The notes under the pieces: model-generated
What the model was told of the DNA's origin: nothing
Databases searched by the model: none
Seen by the model: the letters and a program-made list of their open reading frames with translations, nothing else
Made by a program: the position numbers and the translations under genes
Part shown: piece by piece, positions 1 through 12,200 of the stretch
Position numbering within the stretch: the stretch's first letter is position 1
Layout of the letters: every line of letters begins with the position of its first letter
Source: Panopea generosa
Taxonomy: Eukaryota > Mollusca > Bivalvia > Adapedonta > Hiatellidae
NCBI GenBank assembly: GCA_029582155.1
Contig: CM055901.1
Coordinates: 5,120,374 to 5,184,373 of the forward strand
Length of the DNA stretch: 64,000 bases
Direction: 5' to 3'

Positions 1-480
1 ATATATAATAAGAATCATCAACCCGTTAATCTTGCTAATAAAGTCAATGCCTCTTGCTAAACTCGGGTGGCGGATTTATTGTTCTTTGTAGTCATTACTA
101 ACATGTACATTTTAATTATTTAGATATTTCCGGCATCGACGTCTTGACTAAATTGGTTTTTTATAATTCTTCCTGAGAGACTATATCTATTATTCATATA
201 CATTAATATGTATACACATTCATTGTAAATTTAGCAGTTCTATTGACCATATGCCAGATGGGCTAAGGCCATGATGATTTTTCGTTATTCGACTGTCCGT
301 CCGCTAACCTTTTTTGTAAACACTGTAGCACCTCCATTTGTGTGAAAGTAAGGATGTTTATATCAATAAAATTTCGAACGATTTATTGAACGGACGATAT
401 CGAACAAGGTTATGGCCTTTTATTGAAATGAAATGACTTGGTCAGAATGTTAATGAAAAATAAAGTTCGGATGACTTATT
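1..480. other. Unique AT-rich sequence, no gene seen
   Basis: No exon, RNA gene or clear repeat was recognised here. It could be upstream or intronic sequence of the arrestin gene, whose N-terminal exons are missing, but nothing in it supports that directly. Confidence 0.4.
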
Positions 481-965
481 GAATAAGCCTACCTATTATA
501 GAAAAGTTCAGATTTGTCCTAATATGCACTCTAACACCTTAACTTTATTTTTTCATCAGGTTGTGACCTTATTTAGTCAGAGTGTTATGGACAATTAAAG
601 CTTTGACAAGTTCTTGAAACAGTCTAAAACGAATCAGAATTAAGTCCTTGATTGGTAGAAAATTGCTGATTATTGCATTGAAACTCTTTAATTTATATCA
701 GATCGAGATAAAACTTAGAATGGTATTGGCCATAAAAGCTTGGACAAGTTCATGAAACAGGATATAACGAACCAGAATTAAGGTCCTATATTGGTAGAAA
801 ATTGCTGGTTAATGCATTGAAACTCTTTAATTTTCATCAGATTGCGATAAAACTCGGAATAATATTGACCATAAAAGCTTGCACGAGTTATTGAACCTTT
901 ATTTATTGAAAAATATAGATTTTTGCATAGTAAACAATGTATTCCCACCAGATTTATTGAGATCA
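480..965. repeat. Degenerate ~138-bp tandem repeat, about 3 copies
   Basis: The landmark AAGCTT followed by a GACAAGTT-like string recurs at 598, 736 and 875, so the period is 138-139 bp. Each copy also carries GGTAGAAAATTGCTG and CATTGAAACTCTTTAATTT. A more decayed copy seems to precede 598. No open frame persists through the copies. Confidence 0.7.
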
Positions 966-1027
966 TGATCAGTCTTTGTTAAATCATTACTGATTATCCA
1001 CATATGCTAGGTAATGGTTCTAACCAG

Positions 1028-1099
1028 GAAGACTTCGAGCGTGATTTGTCTAAGTTGTAAGAACTTGTTTCACAATTGAAGTAAAATAAATAAGTTTAA
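1028..1099 (+). mobile_element. SINE 3' fragment
   Basis: These 72 bases are nearly identical to the reverse complement of about 12045-12118, which is the 3' part of a more complete SINE with a tRNA-like head. Shared strings include GACTTCGAGCGTGATTTGTC and GTAAGAACTTGTTTCACAAT. The 5' tRNA-like part is absent, so this is a 5'-truncated insertion. It lies just before the 55-bp satellite. Confidence 0.75.
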
Positions 1100-1179
1100 A
1101 CTAAACTATATATTTAAGGTGTGAGGTTAACACTACGTGGTAAGTGCCACACGGAATGGAAAATAAACAAAGCAGGGGA

Positions 1180-4100
1180 GAGACGTACTGTGAAGGATGA
1201 CGAGTATTACATAGATGATAAGAAAGTGCTCTGGGGCAAAGGTAAGGGTGTTCACTATTAATTACATAGAAAATAAGAAAGTTCTTTTGGACAAAGATAA
1301 GTGTGTTCATCATTAAACACAAATATAACAAAGTTTTTAGGGACAACGATAAATGTGTTCATGACTGATTACATAGATGATAAGAAAGTTTTTTGGGACA
1401 AAGATAAGTGTGCTCATCATTAATCACATAGATGATAAGAAAGTTCTCTGGAACAAAGACAATTGTGTTCATTATTAATCACATAGATGATCAGAAAGTT
1501 CTTTGGGACAAAGACAATTGTGTTCATAATTAATCGCATAGATGGTAAGAACGTTCATTGGGACAAAGACAGTTGTGTTCATTATTAATCACATAGATGA
1601 TAAGAAAGTTATTTTGGACAAAGATAAATGTGTTCACTATTAATAACATAGATGATAAGTAAGTCATTTTGGACAAAGATAACTGTGTTCATTATCAATC
1701 ACACAGATGATAAGAAAGTTTCTTGAGACAAAAATAAATGTGTTCACTATTAATAACATAGATAAAAAGGAAGTTATTTGGGACAAAGGTAAATGTATTC
1801 ACTATTAATCACATGTATGATAAGAAAGTTCTTAGGGACAAGGATATATGTGTTCATCATTAAATACATAGATAATAAGAAAGTTTTTAGGGATAAAGAT
1901 AATTGTGTTCATCATTAATCACAGCGATGATAAGAAAGTTGTTTTGGACAAAGATACATTTTTTCATCATTATTCACATAGATGATAAGAAAGTTGTTTG
2001 GGACAATAATAAATGTGTTCATTATTTATCACATAGATGATATGAAAGTTCTTTGGGAGAAAGATAAGTGTATTCATCATCAATCACAAAGATGATAAGA
2101 AAGTTCTTTGGGACAAAGATAAAAGTGTTCACCATTAATTACATAGATGATAAGAAAGTGTTTTGGGACAAAGATAAATGTGTTCATTATTAATTGCATA
2201 AATGATAAGAAATGTCTCTGGGACAAAGAAAAAAATGTGTCCATTATTAATCACAAATATGATAGAAAGTTCTTTGGGACAAAGAAAAATGTGTCCACTA
2301 TTAATCACAAACATGATAAAAAAGTTCTTGGGACAAAGATAAAAGTGTTCACTATAAATCACAAAGATGATAAGAAAGTTATTTGGGACAAAGATAATTG
2401 TGTTCATTATTAATTACATAGATGTTAAACTTTATTTTGGGACACAGATAAATGTGTTCATCATTAATCACATAGATGATAAGATAGTTCTCAGGGACAA
2501 AGATAAATGTGTTCATTATAATCAAATAGATGATAAGAAAGTGTTTTGGGACAAAGATAACTGATTTCATCATTAATTATATAGATTATAAGAAAAATAT
2601 TTGGGACAAAGATAAGTGCGTTCATCATTAATCACATAGATGATTAGAAAATTCTTTTGGACAAAAACAAGTGTGTCCATCATTTATTACATAGATGATC
2701 AGATTTAGTGTTGGGACAAACACTAGTGTGTTCATCATTAATCACATAGATGATAAGAAAGTTCTTTGGGACAAAGATAAATGCGTTCATTAGAAATTAC
2801 ATAGAGGATAAGAAAATTCTTTAGGACAAAGATAAGTGTGTTTATCATTAATCACATATATGATAAGAAAGTTCTTTGGGACAAAGATAAGTGCGTTTAT
2901 CAGTAATATCATAGATGAGAAAAAAAGTTCTTTGGGACATAGATAAATGCGTTCATCATTAATTATATAGATTATGAGAAAATTCTTTGGAACAAAGATT
3001 AGTGTGTTCATCATTAATCACATAGATGATAAGAAAGTTCTTTGGGACAAAGGTAAATGCATTCATCAGTAATAATATAGATTATAAGAAAATTCTTTGA
3101 AATAAAGGTAAGTGTGTTCATCATTAATCATATAGATGATAAGAAAGTTCTTACGGACAAAGATTAATGCGTTCATCATTAATTACATAGATGATAAGGA
3201 AGTTATTTTGGACAAATATTATTGTGTTCATCATTAATCACATATATGATAAGACTGTTCTTTGGGACAAAGATCAGTGCGATCATCATTAATCACATAT
3301 ACGATATGAAATATTTTTTGGGCATAGATAAGTGTGTTCATCATTAATCACATAGCTGATAAGAATATACCTTAGGACAAAGGTAAGTGTGTTCATCATT
3401 AATCCCATAGGTGATAAGAAAGTTATTTGGGACAAAGATAAAAGTGTTCACCATAATTACATAGATGATAAGAAACCTTTTTGGGACAAAGATTATTGTG
3501 TTCATATTAATCACATATATGATAAGACTGTTCTTTGGGACAAAGATAAGTGCGTTTATCATTAATCACATATACGATATGAAAGATTTTTTGGGCATAG
3601 ATAAGTGTGTTCATCATTAATCACATAGCTGATAAGAAAGCTCTTTGGGACAAAGATAAATGCGTTCATCATTAATTACATATATGATAAGAATATACCT
3701 TAGGACAAAGGTAAGTGTGTTCATCATTAATCACATAGGTGATAAGAAAGTTATTTGGGACAAAGATAAAAGTGTTCACCATAATTACATAGATGATAAG
3801 AAACCTTTTCGGAACAAAGATTAGTGTGTTCATTATTAATCACATAGATGATAAGAAAGTTCTTCGGGACAAAGATAAATGTGTTCATCATTAAACAAAT
3901 ACATGATATGAAAGTTCTTTGAGGCAAAGATAAATGCGTTCATCATTAATTACATATATGATAAGAATATACCTTAGGACAAAGGTAAGTGTGTTCATCA
4001 TTACTCACATAGATGATAAGAAAGCTTTTTGGGACAAAGATTAGTGTGTTCATCATTAATCACATAGATGATAAGAAAGTTCTTTGGGACAAAGATAAAT

Positions 4101-4460
4101 GTGTTCATCATTAAACAAATACATGATATGAAAGTTCTTTGGGACAAAGCCAAGCGTGTTCATCATTAATCACATTGATGATAAGAAAGTTCTTTGGGAC
4201 AAAGATAAACGTGTTCATCATTAAATACATAGATGATAAGAAAGTTCTTTGGGAAAAAGATAAATGTGTTCATCATTAATCACATAGATGATATGAAAGT
4301 TCTTTGGGACAAAGATTAAGTGTGTTCGTCATTAATCACACAAAGATGAAAAGACAGTTCTTTGGGACAAAGATAAGTGTGTTCATTATTAATCACATAG
4401 ATGATAAGAAAGTTCTTTGGGACAAAGATAAATGTGTTCATCATTAAATACATAGATGAC
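1180..4460. repeat. 55-bp minisatellite array, about 60 copies
   Basis: The unit is 55 bp; for example TAAGAAAGTT recurs at 1381 and 1436. It carries CTTTGGGACAAAGATAA, GTGTTCATCATTAATCACAT and AGATGATAAGAA. The palindromic part TTTGGGACAAAG is the best conserved. Copies are imperfect, and multi-unit blocks are duplicated: the segment near 3296-3375 recurs near 3565-3690. Because 55 is not a multiple of three, open frames are short and shift between copies; none is judged coding. Confidence 0.95.
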
Positions 4461-4469
4461 TATTTTCGT

Positions 4470-6345
4470 TTTGTTTTTATATTGCAAGTGCGTGTTAAAG
4501 TTGGCTTTTTACGTGTTGTTCTAATGTTGCAAGTGCGTGTTAAAGTAAGGCTGTTTACGTGTTGTTCTAATGTTGCAAGTGCGTGTTAAAGTTAGACTGT
4601 TTACGTGTTGTTCTAATATTGCAAGTGCGTGTTAAAGTAAGGCTGTTTACATGTTGTTCAGAAATTCCAGGGAGTGTTAAAGTAAGGCTGTGCACGTGCT
4701 GTTCTGACATTGCAGAATTTGTTTAAGTAAGGCTGTGTACGTGCTGTTCTTACATTGCAGGAGTGTGTTTAAGTAAGGTTGTGTACGTGCTGTTCTAATA
4801 TTGCAGGAGTTTGTTTAAGTAAGGTTGTGTACGTGCTGTTCTGACATTGCAGGAGTTTGTTTAAGTTAGGTTGTGTACGTGCTGTTCTAACATTGCAGGA
4901 GTTTGTTTAAGTAAGTTTGTGTACGTGCTGTTTTGACATTGCAGAAGTTTGTTTAAGTAATGTTGTGTACATGATGTTCTAGTATTGCAGGAGTTTGTTT
5001 AAGTAAGGTTGTTTACGTGCTGTTCTGACATTGCAGAATTTGTTTAAGTAAGGCTGTGTACGTGCTGTTCTTACATTGCAGGAGTGTGTTTAAGTAAGGT
5101 TGTGTACGTGCTGTTCTAATATTGCAGGAGTTTGTTTAAGTAAGGTTGTGTACGTGCTGTTCTGGCATTGCAGGAGTTTGTTTAAGTTAGGTTGTGTACG
5201 TGCTGTTCTAACATTGCAGGAGTTTGTTTAAGTAAGTTTGTGTACGTGCTGTTCTGACATTGCAGAAGTTTGATTAAGTAATGTTGTGTACATGATGTTC
5301 TAGTATTGCAGGAGTTTGTTTAAGTAAGGTTGTTTACGTGCTGTCCTGACATTTCAGGAGTTTGTTTAAGTAAGGTTGTTTACGTGCTGTTCTAATATTG
5401 CAGGAAATTGTTTAGAAAAGGTTATGTATGTTCTATTCTGATATTGAAGGAGTTTGTTTAAGTAAGGATGTGTACATGCTGTTCTAACATTGCAGGAGTT
5501 TGTTTAAGTTAGGTTTTGTACGTGCTGTTCTAACATTGCAGGAGTTTGTTTAAGTTAAGTTGTGTACGTGCTGTTCTGACATTGCAGGAGTTTGTTTAAG
5601 TTAGGTTGTGTACGTGCTGTTCTAATATTGCAGGAGTTTGTTTAAGTAAAGTTGTTTACGTGCTGCTCTGACATTGCAGGAGTTTGTTTAAGTAAGGTTG
5701 TGTATGTGCTGTTCTAATATTGCAGGAGTTTGTTTAAGTAAGGTTGTATACGTGCTATTCTGATATTGAAGGAGTTTGTTTAAGTAATGTTGTGTACATG
5801 CTGTTCTGACATTGCAGGAGTTTGTTTAAGTAAGGTTGTGTACGTGCTGTTCTAATATTGCAGGAGTTTGTTTAAGTAAGGTTGTTTACGTGCTGTTCTG
5901 ACATTGCAGGAGTTTGTTTAAGTACGATTGTGTTGGTGCTATTCTGACATTGCAGGAGTTTGTTAAAGTAAGGTTGTGTAAGTGCTGTTCTGACATTGCA
6001 GGAGTTTGTTTAAGTAAGGTTGTGTACGTGCTGTTCTGACATTGCAGGAGTTTGTTTAATTAAGGTTGTGTACGTGCTGTTCTAATATTGCAGGAGTTTG
6101 TTTAAGAAAGGTTGTGTACATGCTGCTCTGACATTGCAGGAGTTTGTTTAAGTAAGGTTGTGTACGTGCTGTTCTAATATTGCAGGAGTTTGTTTAAGAA
6201 AGGTTGTGTACATGCTGCTCTGACATTGCAGGAGTTTGTTTAAGTAAGGTTGTGTACGTGCTGTTCTGACATTGCAGGGTATGTTTAAGGGTGATTAATT
6301 ATTTTAGGTGTGTGTTAAAGTAAGAATGTGTGCATGTTGTTGTAA
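4470..6345. repeat. 46-bp minisatellite array, about 40 copies
   Basis: The unit is 46 bp and carries GGAGTTTGTTTAAGTAAGGT, TGTGTACGTGCTGTTCT and ACATTGCA. The first few copies (4479-4680) are a divergent subtype with AAGTGCGTGTTAAAGT. A seven-unit higher-order block starting near 4705 recurs near 5026, a shift of 321 bp. It adjoins the 55-bp array with only a few bases between. Confidence 0.95.
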
Positions 6346-7083
6346 TGTGCAGGTGTTGCAAATGCGTGTTCAATATATTATATTCAACGATAGTGTGTTT
6401 AAGACGTTTAACTGTCGTTTCAGTAGGAATGATAACTGGGTCGTCTTTAAAATAGGTCAATTACCATGGTATATAGTACAATTTTGAAGATTTAAGTTGC
6501 AAATGTCATATATCAACCTGGTGTAATATCACAACCAATTCAATGCTGTATAACTGTGCTCTCTGACGTAAACGAATGCCACGTTAAAATGATGTTATTT
6601 TAATACGTTACGTCATATGATTTTGACTAAAAAAAATATATACGTGTCATTTATATAAACTAATCATAGAAAACACGATATTTAACGAAATCATCTGTAA
6701 ACTAAATTATTTGATAAAATAATCTAATACTCGTGTTCATTTATAAATAAATCTACCAAAGAGCCTCACATACTATATAAGTATCTAATTTGCAAATATG
6801 TTGAATGAATACAATAATAACGAGCACGCATATACGATATATTTACAGAACAAACAACATCTATATTTGATGTGCATGATGGGCGATACAACAGAGAAAT
6901 TATATATGAATTAATTTAAAATAAGACTGTTTCATAACTGAAAGTTTCACATCATATTCTAAAAAAGGAAAATATCGATTGAAAAATCTTCGTTTATTCT
7001 CTAATGATCTTCTTTCGAAGACAATTAATTTATACGAGAAGTATCACATTTGTAGACATATGTACGATATGTAGAAATCAGCG
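6346..7083. other. AT-rich unique sequence, nothing recognised
   Basis: This stretch lies between the 46-bp array and the mariner element. No exon, RNA gene or repeat could be supported in it. Confidence 0.4.
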
Positions 7084-7085
7084 TA

Positions 7086-8382
7086 CGAGGGGTATTCAAG
7101 AGTTTTGAGACTAACGCGCTTCCGAAGAACTTATTACAGGTATGCGTAGGAAATTTCGTAAACTCATCGGTCTTTTCAATAGCTAGGAACACCAAAGTTT
7201 TCAACACAATTGGTTTTGCTATTGCAACGTTAAAAGCGTTTAAACACAACATACTCGTATACACTGACACTGTTTTTGTAAGCATGAAGTCTGCAGAAAA
7301 GAAAGAAATTAGGTCTTACATAAAGACGCGTAGTGCTTTGAATATATCAGGTAAACAGATTCTGCAAGAAGTTAAAAATGTTGATGGTGATTTTTCTACT
7401 TCCAAAGCCACTGTTTATAGGTGGGTAAAAATAAGGGAGAATCCTACCTCATGTAGAGCACCCCAAAACTTCATTGTTTTCTAGGAACATTGCTGCAGTA
7501 GAAGCCATGGTAGCCAAAGACTCGCGCTATACCGTTTCTCAAACAGCTGCATCATTGGGTATCTAATTGGGAAGTGTTCACGGAATTCTGACAAAACACT
7601 TACAATAATCAAAGATATGTGCACGGTGGATACCCCACCATCTGACCAAAGAGCAAAAGGCCAAGCAAGTGAAATGTTGCAAAGATATTTTAAAAGTGTA
7701 CACAAATGCTGATGAAAGAAGACTAAACGAAGCTACTCACAGGTGATGAAACGTGGATCTATTATTTATTTCGGGCCTCAAAGATGGGTAAATAGTAAAC
7801 AGTGGCTTAGGAAAGGACAAGAAAGGCCGATTATAGCAAAATGAACTCAAAATTCGAAACGTGTTCTATACACGATTTTCTTCAATCAAAAAGTTCCTGT
7901 TGTGCAAATACCCAGTGCACCTGGGCAGATCTGTTTTACAGAGAAAGGGGATTGAAGTCAGTGAGAAAATATTACGTTAAACTTTATCCAGGAACTGGTT
8001 TGAGGGGTATCTGTCTTATCCATGACAATTCATCTGCGTACAAGTGTAATATTGTGCATCAGTTTCTGCGATACCAACAAGTCAAACAATTGCAGCACCA
8101 TCCATACTGGCCAGACCTGAATCCCTGTGACTTATTTCTATTTCCTGTACTGAAAATGATGTTTGCTGGGCGACGCTACAACTCAAGAAGCGCTCTTGGT
8201 AGTACTGTGTATCATTGTCTGCAGAGTACACTAAGGGCAGATTACTCTGCGGCTTTCAGGTCATGAATATCTGGGATGGAAAAGTGTATATTATTTGCAA
8301 GGATTTATATAAGAAATATGCCGTAAATAAGCTTTAGTCTTATTTTATAACGCAAGTCTCAAAACTTATTGAATACCCCTTG
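7086..8382 (+). mobile_element. Mariner (Tc1/mariner, DD34D) transposon, inactive copy
   Basis: The element is 1,297 bp, the usual mariner size. It has imperfect terminal inverted repeats of about 30 bp: the left end reads GGGGTATTCAAGAGTTTTG and the right end, read inward, has GGGGTATTCAATAAGTTTTG. It is flanked by TA at 7084-7085 and 8383-8384, the target-site duplication expected of the superfamily. The internal sequence is a broken transposase gene, annotated separately. The TIRs differ from each other and the gene is full of stops, so this is an old, immobile copy. It lies upstream of the first arrestin exon found and may be in that gene's intron. Confidence 0.93.
7284..8266 (+). pseudogene. 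Mariner transposase pseudogene
   Basis: A mariner transposase inserts the element by cut-and-paste at TA. The ATG at 7284 opens a 66-codon stretch resembling the N-terminal helix-turn-helix (TVYRWVK near its end), then the frame shifts and hits stops. The motif around the first catalytic Asp (GDETWIYY) is near 7742-7766. The second Asp (HDNSSAYK) is at 8024-8026 and the third (PCDLFLFP) at 8129-8131, with exactly 34 residues between them, giving the DD34D signature. The WVPHLLT-like linker motif is readable as WIPHHLT near 7630. At least two frameshifts and several in-frame stops separate these pieces. Similarity to the SETMAR-type transposase group is by motif only. Confidence 0.9.
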
Positions 8383-8384
8383 TA

Positions 8385-9279
8385 TCAAATATCAGACACA
8401 AAGAAATGAAAGTTACTTAATATATATTCATCACGTGCAGGAACTACGTGACTTTCGTGGAAGCACGCTTTCCAGAAACTTAACATGAAGTGCAGGGAAT
8501 GATTTTGTTCTTTTCATATTTTTTCTTTGCAATTGAATCTAGAAACAAAGAGCCAGATGGGCTTTACTCCCCTTATTGTTATAAAATTTGGGTAAGATAA
8601 CTTGGGCTGGTGTAGATATGTTTATATTGCAGCATTTTACGCAAGCAATTAACCAAAAACTGAACAACTTCGTTCCTGTATCGAAAAACAAATGTGCAAA
8701 TGCAATATTTAGTACTCTCAGAAACTAGAACTACACTAAAGTCTTATTTATAGTTGAATGATGTTGAATATGCTCTTATTTAGTAGATCGATGTACTTAA
8801 AACATTTAAAATGGTCAAATGTATAATGAAAACCCGATTATCTACCCTTAATGTTGTTAATATTATCATTATTGTTTCAAGTATGTTAATTTCATTCCTT
8901 AACCAAGATACACTTTCTTTGACCCAATGTTATCATTTCTGGTAGTTTGAAATCACGGAACTTTATATGTGTTGCGGGAAAACAGATGACTGATTACGTC
9001 AGTGCTAGGCCTCTTCTCTGTGCTTTCAACGGGTCCCTTTATCAGATATAATTGAAAAGTCCATTACCTCTCTTGAACAGATTCAATAAAACAGAGTCTG
9101 CTTTTTTTTTCTTAGTCGCGTTCTGTGTAACAAGAGATCAATTCATCAGGTTTATATCGTTGGACAACATTTTAGGAATAATATGCCATCCGCTATTATA
9201 ATACCATAAAATGACTAAATATTAGGAATTGTATCATTATATGTATTGATGTATCCGTGTTATATATATTTTGTTTCAG
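8385..9279. other. Non-coding stretch before the first arrestin exon found
   Basis: This is probably intronic, because the exon at 9280 begins with a splice acceptor in mid-codon. I looked for an upstream alpha-arrestin N-terminal exon in this stretch and did not find a convincing one. Confidence 0.45.
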
Positions 9280-12200
9280 ATAAACACGAAGATGGTGGGA
9301 ATTCAATTCTACCCAGGGGAAACCATAATTACCCGTTTGAATTCAAACTGCCAGAAACAGCATTGCCGTGCTCATTTGAAAGTAAAGTTGGACATGTTCG
9401 TTATTATCTAAGGATTGTTATGGACATTCCTTATGCGTCTCCACCACAAGGAATAAAATATTTCACCATAGTTGGACCTCATGTTGACTGTATGGAAGAT
9501 AGATACTTGGTAAGAATGATAGCATAAATTATAATTTATACTTATATTATGATAGCATAAATTATAATATAGATATTTGGTAAGAATGATAGCATAAATT
9601 ATAGTATATACTTATATAAGCATAAAGTATACAATATACTTAATAAGTAATTTATTTAAAATCCATACTGTTACATGTGCTTTGTTATTATAATTCCTCA
9701 TATGCAGTTTATTTTCCATTTTGTTTTTGTGGTAATTACTATGCTAGAGGAAATGTATAGTGTCAGGAAGTTGTTTTGTCCCTCCGTGTTCGGTGTGTAT
9801 GGGGTAGGGCAATGGTGGTGCTCGTGTTGACAGTATGTTATGGTAATAATATGAAGAAAGAATTATAACTGTTCAAAGACTCTTGAGTTAAAGCAGTGAG
9901 AAGTGCTTGTAGCGTCTGGGCCATGGGTATGCAAGTCATTATTCAATTTCAAATAATTGTGATGTCGTTATAATATGCAAATGATGTATAGTTATTTGAA
10001 TTCATTGACAAAAAAACTAATATCAAATAAGTGTCTAAAACACAAACCATTCATGTAGATATGGTATGATCATTAGCTTTACAGATTAATTGCTATTTCC
10101 ATTCCGTTTTTCTCAAACATTTGCAATCGACTATTGATTTTGTCATTGTAAACAGTTACCGAAATATGCCGAGGACAAACACAGAAAATGCTGTTTCTGT
10201 TGTATCCAAGGGCCGGTCAGAATACAAGCAACGCTGGAAAGGAGTGCCTATTGTTGTGGAGAACACATCCGGGTTAAAACGGAAATACAAAACGGAAGTG
10301 ACGAAAGAGTGTTCTTGCTCTGCAAATTTTACCAGGTAAACTTATAAAACTTATTCTATTTTATGAATAAAAAAAGGAACTTAATTTATATTATGTATTT
10401 TAACGATGCCATGTTGGAAACACGTTTTTTATACTCTACTCTCTTTACGCCACATTAACATATGCTAGTTGGGTATATTCTTCTCCCGTATTAAAAACAA
10501 TCGGTGAAGTAATTTGCAAATGCTCCATAAAACAATTATATCTTTTCGAGGTATTAATATGCTCCACTTTTCTGCCATAGGTACAAGTATGTACTATCAC
10601 GATACAAATACATTTATGACGTCATTTAAACAATACTCGTATATGTCATTTATGACAATTGTTTAATTGTTTCAGCATGTCTCGTATTACATAAACAAAG
10701 GCGTGTTGGGTTTAGTTAAGGCAGTAAATCACAAAATCTGGGAGTATCAGACCGAGTCTGTGTCCCCTCACCTTACAGAGAAACAAGACAAGCTGCATGA
10801 CGTGCTGCAGGTGCCCATAGCTCCGCCCACAATGATTAACGTGTGTAACCTCATACAGATACATTACACCCTCAAGGTGAGTATAGCGGTCATGCTTCTC
10901 TCATTTTATATGTTATGTGAACGAAATTGACATGGTTTTGTTACTTCACATATGTTATTCGTTGAAATTGTCACTTTTTTTTTAAATATTTTATATGTTA
11001 TACAAATGAATATGATTTTTGTGGTTTCATTTGCGAAATTATAGTTGTCATGGTTTCTACAGTTTCATATGTTATATGAACGATTTTTTTAATGATTTTG
11101 AAATTCCATATATGTTATGCGTTTTAATTGCCACGTATCTTGTAATCTCGTATCGTGGAAATAAATTGGCAATAGTCTTTAAAATTCCATTTGCGATATT
11201 ATAGTTGCATAGTTTCTGTGATTTCATATGTTATTTAAACGATATTATCAGGATATTTAGTACTTTCATATATGTTATTCGTTATGATTGTCACTGTTTT
11301 ATATTTTATATGTTATGAAAATAAAGTTATCACAGTTTCTGCTATATACGTTGCAATGCTTTAATTACTGTTTGTGTCAGGAAAGTCTCTAAAATGAGTT
11401 TTGTCGCTCTTTCTTAGATACATGTATAATATGTGAGAAGAAAACGTGAATTGAATATGTTATCGTTGTTTGTATCAGTGGTCAACCGATCCGCATGAAA
11501 AACACAAACATAAATTAATGGTTTGTTCGTTCTACAATTAAATTTTGGCATCTTTGAAATATTTGATGATTCAAAATGAAAATATTGTTAAAGCTATATA
11601 AAAGTAAGATTATGGGTGCAGTGAACACACCAACATGTATTACAGTATTATATATTTCATTTCATGCGGTTTTTTTTTAAGCTGTTTGCGGTTGGTGAAC
11701 AATCTGGCGATATGATACACTTAGAATTCCCAATCACCATAGGAACAGTGCCGTTCCGTATTCCAAATATACTACCTCCATCCATGCAATTTGGTAAGTT
11801 AAACATTCATTTTGAAAAAAGGTTAATATTAAAGGATTGACTTTATGAGAAATAAATAAAGGTAATTAACTATTTGTTACATATAACAACATCAATAAAC
11901 ACCAATATAGAATCTTTAAAACGTCATAAACGGGATCATTTCAACGACGATTTACTGGGAATAGTAACTTGCTTCAAACTACATATTAGAGTTACGTATA
12001 AAACACATAACGTGGCACCAGAAATGATTAAGAACGAAACAACTGTTTTAAACTTATTTATTTTACTTCGATTGTGAAACAAGTTCTTACAACTTAGACA
12101 AATCACGCTCGAAGTCTTCCTGGGTAGTACCAGTACAAAACATATGCGGAAAAAGTGCCTTGCTCAAGGACACCACACATAGCCGTAGCGGAGGATCGAA

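Noticed and set aside
7025-7285. 86-codon minus-strand open frame
   Set aside because: It covers the left end of the mariner element antisense to the transposase and has no protein-like features.
1-9279. N-terminal exons of the arrestin gene
   Set aside because: I searched by eye for an alpha-arrestin N-terminal pattern upstream of 9280 and found nothing reliable. The exons may be outside the window.
10121-10339. 72-codon open frame on the + strand
   Set aside because: It overlaps the arrestin exon 10156-10335 in the wrong frame. The frame beginning at the splice acceptor gives the arrestin pattern and fits the phases of both neighbours.
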